From Bryobacterales bacterium (GTDB lineage: Bacteria > Acidobacteriota > Terriglobia > Bryobacterales > Bryobacteraceae): a DNA stretch of 55,492 nucleotides. Positions 50,514 through 55,492 of the stretch are shown here, one piece after another. The position numbers and the translations under genes were made by a program. Where the stretch lies: positions 1-55,492 of the forward strand of contig PMVV01000053.1 of NCBI GenBank assembly GCA_003166475.1. Direction: 5' to 3'. The number at the start of each line of letters is the position of its first letter. Position 1 is the first letter of the stretch. The notes below the pieces were generated by a model. It made no database searches, was not told where the DNA came from, and was given only the letters and a program-made list of their open reading frames with translations.

Positions 50514-51086
50514 CTAACGGGTATCGGGGGTGACGGGAGCACAGAAGACTGGATGGGCTTCGGCGCCCTCCGACATTACATAGGCGGGTTGCGGAGCCGG
50601 CGATTGCGGAGCCGGCGGCCGCGGGGCCTGCGCGGGCGGTTTGGGCTGCGGCTGGCGCTGGGCCTGGGCTTTGCGCTCCTTTTGCAACTGCTTCAATTCC
50701 CGCATCCCACTGGTGAAGGAGCGCTCCAGGCGGGTGCGTTGCGCGGCGATGCGGTCCAGCAGCTCAAGCTCTGTGCCGAGATGCAGGCCGGCCTGCCGTA
50801 TACGGGTTTCGCTTGCGGCTGTGCGCGTAAGCAGCCACTGGGACATGGACATCTGTTCCAGGTAATACCGTTCGGTGTGAGTTTGCGGCTGCCATTCGGC
50901 TTCGAGATCGTCCCAGAGTTGCTGATAGTCGGCGGGGTCCTCGTCGTCGAGCATGAGGCTGCGTGCGCGCAGACCCCAGGTGAGGGCGTTGAAACGCACG
51001 GCGGCCTTGCCTTCAGGACTCGTCGGACCGGGGGAATGCTGGGCATTCTGCCGGTTAGCTTGGTGCTGCTTGTCGGAAATTAACAT
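50514..51086 (-). CDS. hypothetical protein of an acidobacterial multicopy family
   Basis: 190 residues from the ATG at 51086 (GGAAG upstream); a longer start at 51140 adds a charged leader. The opening QANRQNAQHSPGPTSPEGKAAVRFNALTWGLRARSLML is, as far as I know, typical of a family present in several copies in Solibacter-like genomes, with unknown role. A helical middle (residues ~65-145) is followed by a low-complexity tail rich in Pro, Gln and Ala, encoded by GC-rich short repeats near 50590. No signal or membrane segment. Confidence 0.75.
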   Translation of the reverse strand: MLISDKQHQANRQNAQHSPGPTSPEGKAAVRFNALTWGLRARSLMLDDEDPADYQQLWDDLEAEWQPQTHTERYYLEQMSMSQWLLTRTAASETRIRQAGLHLGTELELLDRIAAQRTRLERSFTSGMRELKQLQKERKAQAQRQPQPKPPAQAPRPPAPQSPAPQPAYVMSEGAEAHPVFCAPVTPDTR

Positions 51087-51274
51087 TTGAATCTTCCTTT
51101 CCCTTTCTTTCCCTTTCCGGGTTTGGGATTCAGTGCCCATACTCCGATTTCAGGATAGAACGCCGGTTTCACGGAAAAGGTGTGTCTGGGGGATGGGGAT
51201 TTAGTAAGTGGTTTGGGTGGAGTTAGATGGAGCGGGCGGGTTTATTTTCAAAACTTGTGACCGGGGCGGGTGGT

Positions 51275-51545
51275 TCAATAGGTCGTGGAGGTGCGGCGGA
51301 CAATTGCGTGACAGCCACGGTCCGGGTAGCGGTGCCAACGGCGGAAAAAGATGCGGTAGTTGCCAGCACGGCGGCGCCAGCGGCTGGTAATGCCCTCCAA
51401 CTTGACGATGTCGCACGAGAAAGGGGTCCACAGACAGGGACCGGAGCGCGGGGCCGATCTTAATCCGGTCGTTAGCTTGGAATCTGGCTATGTACTGTCC
51501 GCGAATTAACTGGACAGTTCCTTTGCCCGGCGTGGCGCTGACGAT
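51275..51545 (-). pseudogene. RelE/ParE-like toxin relic, frameshifted
   Basis: On the minus strand one frame gives YIARFQANDRIKIGPALRSL followed by SVDPF; a second then gives SCDIVKLEGITSRWRRRAGN and YRIFF, and ends AIVRRTSTTY with a TGA at 51277-51275. A third frame in between reads VGTATRTVAVTQ. Together these resemble a RelE/ParE fold: a K-L-(E/K)-G turn, RxRxGxYRIxF strand and terminal RR-x-x-x-Y. At least one and perhaps three frameshifts are required. No antitoxin is visible upstream. The assignment is from pattern only. Confidence 0.45.
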
Positions 51546-51630
51546 CGTTGTTTGTCGTCTGCGCACCGCTCTCGAACTCGGCAGGCCACAAAAAACGATG
51601 GCCTGCCCCACGGCGACGGGGACGGCCGCC

Positions 51631-52554
51631 TTACTGTGACGGCGCCACGCAAATCCCAGCGCCGTCAAACGAGGATTGCCCACCCAGGCTGACGGTCAAG
51701 TTGGATTGCGTGGTACCGGCGCAGGCAGCGACGCCGGCGGGCGGCGGCGGCACCACGAAGTTGACCTGGTACAGGCCGGCGTATCCCGGCGCAAGGCCGG
51801 AATACAGCGGTACGGGTAGCGTCGGTGTAGGCGCGCAGCAGGATCCCACGGCAGGCAGTATCGGTTGGGCCGCCAGCGCGTTTGGCCGGAAATTGAAATC
51901 GAGGTAGAAAGTCTCGCTGGTGGGCGTTGCGGCGGAGGCTGCCTGGCCGGTCTTAACGGCCGGAGTAGTCAACCCCAGCCCGACGGCATAGGCGACTACC
52001 TCCTCGCCGCCTTGCGCCGGACTCCCCGCGGTTACCAACGACCCATCGGCGTGCGTCACCAGAGGCGCACAAGGCAACCCGCCAACTGGCGCTGTTCCGC
52101 TTCCGCTGGGCAGCACGGTGTCGCAGGCAGTCAGAATGTGAACCTGATCGGGCAGCGGCATCAGGTCGATTGGCGCGCCCGCAACACCATTTACCGTTAC
52201 GATTAATTGCGTCAAAAGCACAACGTTGCAGACCGGGTTAATGAAGCCGCACCCAGGATTCAGCTCGTAAGGAATCTGGATGGTAATGGCCGTCAGGCCG
52301 GAACAGATACTCGCGGACGCGCAGCCAGAGCCCGGGCGCACTTCCAATAGCGGCGCCGGGAGGCCCTGCACAGTGGCGCCGATATCGCCCTGGGTATTCC
52401 CCGCCAGGAACACCGTAATCAATTGGCCGGGGGCCACAGCGATGGACGGATAGAGGTATCCCATTCCTGTCACTGGATTCGCGGATACGTTTTGTCCGTG
52501 GGCGGCGGGCAAGCATGCCGCGCATAAGACGAGAAGTACAGCTAAGTGCCTCAT
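51631..52554 (-). CDS. secreted protein with Solibacter-type (TIGR03437-like) C-terminal domain
   Basis: 307 residues with a signal peptide (MRHLAVLLVLCAACLPAAHG). A beta-rich, cysteine-containing protein; the C-terminal part has GGEEVVAYAVGLGLTTPAVKTG, PLYSGLAPGYAGLYQVNFVVP and a final SNLTVSLGG, the signature of the uncharacterised Solibacter C-terminal domain. In this family the domain ends many secreted proteins of unknown role. About eight cysteines, several in pairs, suggest disulphides and a periplasmic or extracellular site. Strong taxonomic marker for this window. Confidence 0.88.
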   Translation of the reverse strand: MRHLAVLLVLCAACLPAAHGQNVSANPVTGMGYLYPSIAVAPGQLITVFLAGNTQGDIGATVQGLPAPLLEVRPGSGCASASICSGLTAITIQIPYELNPGCGFINPVCNVVLLTQLIVTVNGVAGAPIDLMPLPDQVHILTACDTVLPSGSGTAPVGGLPCAPLVTHADGSLVTAGSPAQGGEEVVAYAVGLGLTTPAVKTGQAASAATPTSETFYLDFNFRPNALAAQPILPAVGSCCAPTPTLPVPLYSGLAPGYAGLYQVNFVVPPPPAGVAACAGTTQSNLTVSLGGQSSFDGAGICVAPSQ

Positions 52555-52645
52555 GACTTTAAGACCTCCTACGCCGCATGAGGACGATAGTCACGGCGCA
52601 TTTTTAACTATAGCAAGCCCCGCTTACTGACGTGCGCGGCTCGGT

Positions 52646-54184
52646 CTACTTCAGGCCGAATGCATAGACATTCGAATCGTAGGTGGTCACAAACACCTTG
52701 CCGCCGGAGATCGAGATTCCGCTGAAGTGGGTCCAGCCGGGCATGGCCTCTCCGCTCGAATACAGTTCCTTGCCGGTGGTCATGTCGAAGGCGTAGAGCA
52801 CCGCGTGCCCCGTATGCTTGGCGATGCGCTCGGCGGAACTGTACAGGCCGCCCTCGGTCCCCTTGGACTGGCGTGCAAACTCGCCGTTCGAAATGGCGAA
52901 GACCAGGCCGCCCGCCACGATGGGAGGCTCGGGCAAATTCATGTCGCGCGAGATCCATGCCGGCGCCGCCTCAAACTTGCCGTCGTTCCCGGTAACGCGG
53001 AAGGCCATGATGCTGCCGTTGGGCGCATCGCCGTTGGCGAGGGGGAACTTTACGCCGCTGGCGGCTGCGCCCAAAGCCGGCGCGTAGAGCCAGCGGCCCT
53101 TGTTTTCGTCTTCGGCGGTGGCGAAAGCGCCCCAGAACCCGCGGCCCGCGAAATCGGCGTCCTCATTGGCCAGTAGCGGACTGCGGTAGAGCGGCGTCTT
53201 ATGATCCGGACCGCCGATGTGCTGCGCGTCCAACAGGTAGATGACGCCTTCCTTGCCGCCGGCGGCGACCACCTCGTGTCCGTTCATGGAAAAGACGGTG
53301 GGCGAGGCGGATCCCATATCCAGATCCTTGCGCGACAGATAATTGTGATTGGCGGGAGTGAAGTAATCGACCAGCGTCAGATCCTTCACGGAAAGCTGCA
53401 GCACGGTGTCGGGAAGCTGGCCGCGAGCGGCGTCGTAGGACCCGTCGCCGGTCTGGGCGAAGACCATGCCGTGCTCGCCGACGGCCACGCCCGCGCGTCC
53501 CCAGATGCCGGCGCCGCCGGTGGCCGATTGGAAGAACTTGCTGGGACGATCCGGCGCGGCGAGGTCCATGGCGTAGACGCCCGACCGCGCGCCGTTGCAG
53601 CCTTGGGAAAGGTTGGTGTACAGGACATTGTCCACCAGGTTCAGGCTCCAATTCTTGGAGAACGGCGGCACGAATTTTTGGGGCGGCGTGCGGTCCTCTC
53701 CGTTGATGGCGTTCAGGGTGTGGAGCTTGCCGTCACTGGCGATGACGAAGACCGTGGCCGCGAGGCCGTCCTTGCGAATGAGGGGCGTGTCGTTGAGGGC
53801 GTTGGGACAGAGCCAGAACGACCCGTGCGGCTTGCCCTCCGCCTCGAAGGACTTCTTCCAAATCAATTTGCCGCTGTTGGCGTCCAGTGCGAAGAGGTTG
53901 TCGGAGGCGCCGCCCACGATCACGATTTCCGCCATACCTTTGTCGGTAGTCACCCATTCGACGTTGACCGGCGCGGTGAGGGAGTTCAGTTCGCGGGGCT
54001 GGTTGTCGAGGTGCGCTTTCCACAGCAGCGCGATGGATTTCGCATTGTCGCGGTTGATGTCGGTTTCCTGGGGGCTCCAGCCGGTGCGCTGCGGGTCGTG
54101 GCCGTAGGAGAGCCAGTTGGCGGCGATCAGGGGCGAGAGGAAGAGGAGGGGCACCGAGAGGGCTAGCTGGATTCTTGGTTTCAT
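52646..54184 (-). CDS. exported PQQ/BamB-type beta-propeller protein
   Basis: 512 residues with a signal peptide. Begins NWLSYGHDPQRTGWSPQETDINRDN, typical of PQQ-like dehydrogenase propellers, followed by repeated W-type blades (LFALDANSGKLIWKKSF, LYAFDMTTGKELYSSG). No quinone-binding disulphide pair or catalytic Asp/Glu set of alcohol dehydrogenases could be confirmed, so it may be a propeller without enzyme activity. It stands 71 bases downstream of the RraA-family gene on the same strand, with a REP-like element between, and could be co-transcribed with it. Confidence 0.82.
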   Translation of the reverse strand: MKPRIQLALSVPLLFLSPLIAANWLSYGHDPQRTGWSPQETDINRDNAKSIALLWKAHLDNQPRELNSLTAPVNVEWVTTDKGMAEIVIVGGASDNLFALDANSGKLIWKKSFEAEGKPHGSFWLCPNALNDTPLIRKDGLAATVFVIASDGKLHTLNAINGEDRTPPQKFVPPFSKNWSLNLVDNVLYTNLSQGCNGARSGVYAMDLAAPDRPSKFFQSATGGAGIWGRAGVAVGEHGMVFAQTGDGSYDAARGQLPDTVLQLSVKDLTLVDYFTPANHNYLSRKDLDMGSASPTVFSMNGHEVVAAGGKEGVIYLLDAQHIGGPDHKTPLYRSPLLANEDADFAGRGFWGAFATAEDENKGRWLYAPALGAAASGVKFPLANGDAPNGSIMAFRVTGNDGKFEAAPAWISRDMNLPEPPIVAGGLVFAISNGEFARQSKGTEGGLYSSAERIAKHTGHAVLYAFDMTTGKELYSSGEAMPGWTHFSGISISGGKVFVTTYDSNVYAFGLK

Positions 54185-54208
54185 ATGCTCGTTTCGGCTA
54201 CATCAAAA

Positions 54209-54250
54209 GGGCGGCCTGAGAGGCCGCCGCAGGCTGAGAGCCTGCCCCAC
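54209..54250. repeat. REP-like palindromes, family 2, intergenic copy
   Basis: GGCGGCCT-gag-AGGCCGCC (54210-54228) directly followed by GCAGGCT-gag-AGCCTGC (54229-54245) and CCCAC. The second palindrome resembles the copies inside mutL (39301-39372). It lies between the RraA-family gene and the propeller gene. Confidence 0.88.
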
Positions 54251-54255
54251 AAGGT

Positions 54256-55131
54256 TCACTGTCGTCCTAACTTCTGTTTCAGGTAGTCTTCGTACTCTTT
54301 CTTCAAGGCCGGGTCGCGCGGGCTGGGATAGATGTCGGTGGATTTATATTTGCCGGTCTTGATTTTCATCTGGGTCCACTCGTCGTGGATGTGGGTTTCG
54401 TCGGCCTTGTCCACCACCTGTTTCACCATTTGCGGGGGGATGAAATATACGCCCTCGCTATCGCCGAAGACCACATCGCCGGGCATCACGGTGGCGCTGC
54501 CGATGCGGATGGGAACGTTGATGCCGGTGAGCATGACATTGCGGATCGGGGTGGGGTGCACGCCGCGGCAGTAGACGGACATGTCGATGGGCTGGATGCC
54601 TTCCAGATCGCGGATGGCGCCGTCGACCACCAGGCCGGTTCCGGTAGTGGCGTAGATATAGGTGGCCAGGTTGTCGCCGACGATGGTGCCTTCTTCGATT
54701 TTGCCGAACATATCGACGACCAGCACATCGCCCGGCTTCAGCAGGTCGAGGACGCGCTGGTTGCCATTGTCGCGGAGGCCTTTGGCCTTGGCGTCGGCTT
54801 CCATGATATCGCCAATGTCGGGGCGCGCCGGCATGAACTGGGCAGTGACGGCGCGGCCCACCAGCTTGCGAGTGGGATGCAGGATGCGCCAGTTTCCCTC
54901 ATATTGATTGCGAAAACCGCCGCCGGGCAGCACCGCCCAGACTTCCTCGGCGGACAGGCCCTTCACCTTTTCCAGGATGGCGTCGGGCACTTTCGGGCGC
55001 CCATCGTCGAAGCGGTCGAAGGGGTTGTGGGAGGTGTACTTCAACATCTCGTCGTGGGTGAAAGTGAAGACCTGCGCGTGGGCCGGTAGCAGGAGCAGCG
55101 GCACAGCCAGGAAATTGGCGAAGAACTTCAT
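54256..55131 (-). CDS. exported RraA-family protein (aldolase/dimethylmenaquinone methyltransferase-like fold)
   Basis: 291 residues with a signal peptide (MKFFANFLAVPLLLLPAHAQ), which is unusual for this mostly cytoplasmic family. The RraA/HMG-aldolase fold spans ~70-250: KPGDVLVVDMFGKIEEGTIVGDNLA, the Asp-Arg site GLVVDGAIRDLEGI and MPGDVVFGDSEGVYFIPP. The conserved G-x-x-R-D core is intact (DGAIRDL), so divalent-metal aldolase or decarboxylase activity is possible; the substrate is unknown. Old database names calling such proteins methyltransferases are probably wrong. Confidence 0.88.
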   Translation of the reverse strand: MKFFANFLAVPLLLLPAHAQVFTFTHDEMLKYTSHNPFDRFDDGRPKVPDAILEKVKGLSAEEVWAVLPGGGFRNQYEGNWRILHPTRKLVGRAVTAQFMPARPDIGDIMEADAKAKGLRDNGNQRVLDLLKPGDVLVVDMFGKIEEGTIVGDNLATYIYATTGTGLVVDGAIRDLEGIQPIDMSVYCRGVHPTPIRNVMLTGINVPIRIGSATVMPGDVVFGDSEGVYFIPPQMVKQVVDKADETHIHDEWTQMKIKTGKYKSTDIYPSPRDPALKKEYEDYLKQKLGRQ

Positions 55132-55263
55132 GCGGTAAAATTTAGCACGGCGCGGGCATTACAGGCGCGGGGCGTGAACACCTCGAAGAGCAACTGGCCA
55201 GCCTCAACCAAGTGGTGAAGACCGCCATGCGGAGGCTGAAACACGCATGAGGCAACTGATTCG
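55132..55263. other. short region upstream of the terminal gene fragment
   Basis: A short frame reading REHLEEQLASLNQVVKTAMR then a stop at about 55250 may be the tail of some lost gene. Nothing else is seen. Confidence 0.3.
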
Positions 55264-55492
55264 ATGGATGGCTCGCCTGTATCAGGAACCATCAACGACA
55301 TTCTGGCCTATGCGTTCTTCTGGGGCGGGTTCGCGTGCTACGTACGCTTTCGTCAGGCAGGGCGCTTGCCCGGTTGGGGCTGTCTGGCGCTCGTCTTTGG
55401 ACTGTTCGTCGCCGCGCTGGATTCCAAGGAGCTTTCCGTATCGCTACCCGTTGCCGTAGCGCTGTACGAGTTACTCTGGCATCCGCCCGCCC
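55264..55492 (+). pseudogene. 5'-truncated membrane glycosyltransferase fragment (mannosyltransferase/TPR type), runs off the window
   Basis: From an ATG at 55264 the frame stays open to the window end and reads NDILAYAFFWGGFACYVRFR, then FGLFVAALDSKELSVSLPVA followed by VALYELLW. This is the middle of a polytopic mannosyltransferase-like protein in which NDIL follows a first set of helices and SKE lies in a conserved loop. The N-terminal ~100 residues expected before NDIL are absent: the upstream bases in all frames contain stops. Either a truncated remnant or a divergent short gene; the 3' end is outside the window. Confidence 0.5.

Noticed and set aside
51201-51683. 160-codon minus-strand frame
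   Set aside because: Overlaps the end of the secreted Solibacter-type protein. Only its middle part makes sense, as one piece of the RelE-like relic.

Overview
The window looks like chromosome of a Gram-negative acidobacterium close to Solibacter/Bryobacter. The basis is: a secreted protein ending in the Solibacter-type (TIGR03437-like) C-terminal domain, two tandem exported VWFA proteins of the acidobacterial type, a large Oar-like TonB receptor with an N-terminal carboxypeptidase-regulatory domain, high GC with very long antisense open frames, and LPS genes (Kdo, heptose). No tRNA, rRNA, CRISPR, complete IS or prophage was seen. No database search was possible; names rest on motifs and family knowledge.

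Layout. 1-2476: argC-argB-N-acetylglutamate synthase operon. 2.6-3.6 kb: molybdopterin-domain protein. 3.7-5.9 kb: M28 peptidase behind the RNase P RNA gene (both minus). 6.0-8.7 kb: OmpA/PKD/Ig-like surface protein. 8.8-11.9 kb: decayed esterase and two VWFA genes. 11.9-14.3 kb: overlapping kdsB-pyrG. 14.4-15.3 kb: small-ORF/RelA-SpoT pair with its own palindromic promoter. 15.3-18.7 kb: TonB receptor. 18.7-23.5 kb: aroA, then holB, tmk, FAH-family enzyme and a membrane protein. 23.5-28.9 kb: YdeI-like protein, a gene-poor stretch, amidohydrolase, LytS-type kinase and ribA. 29-30.3 kb: ankyrin relic and an inactivated HEPN gene overlapping an intact partner. 30.4-32.3 kb: HtrA protease and Dps. 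32.4-37.9 kb: sugar/LPS island with epimerase and glycosyltransferase diverging from a five-gene operon for GDP-heptose. 38-41.2 kb: zinc-finger-like relic, mutL, PIN/antitoxin pair. 41.2-43.5 kb: ABC exporter. 44-50.3 kb: phosphorolytic disaccharide operon (toroid protein, GH130, cellobiose 2-epimerase, GH94). 50.5-55.5 kb: Solibacter-type hypothetical genes, a RelE-like relic, PQQ propeller, RraA-family protein and a 5'-truncated membrane glycosyltransferase piece running off the end.

Three themes stand out. (1) Palindromic REP-like repeats of two families sit in intergenic DNA and also in frame inside kdsB and the mutL linker, while two other inverted repeats supply the last codons of the M28 peptidase and the amidohydrolase. 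(2) Toxin-antitoxin-like modules in different states of decay are scattered through the window: the RelA/SpoT pair (14.4 kb), HEPN pair (29.9 kb), PIN pair (40.5 kb) and RelE relic (51.3 kb); the first and third have palindromes over their -10 boxes. (3) Metabolic genes are packed in operons with 1-8 nt overlaps. The best candidate for an undescribed system is the pair at 14402-15272, followed by the HEPN/partner pair at 29404-30257.
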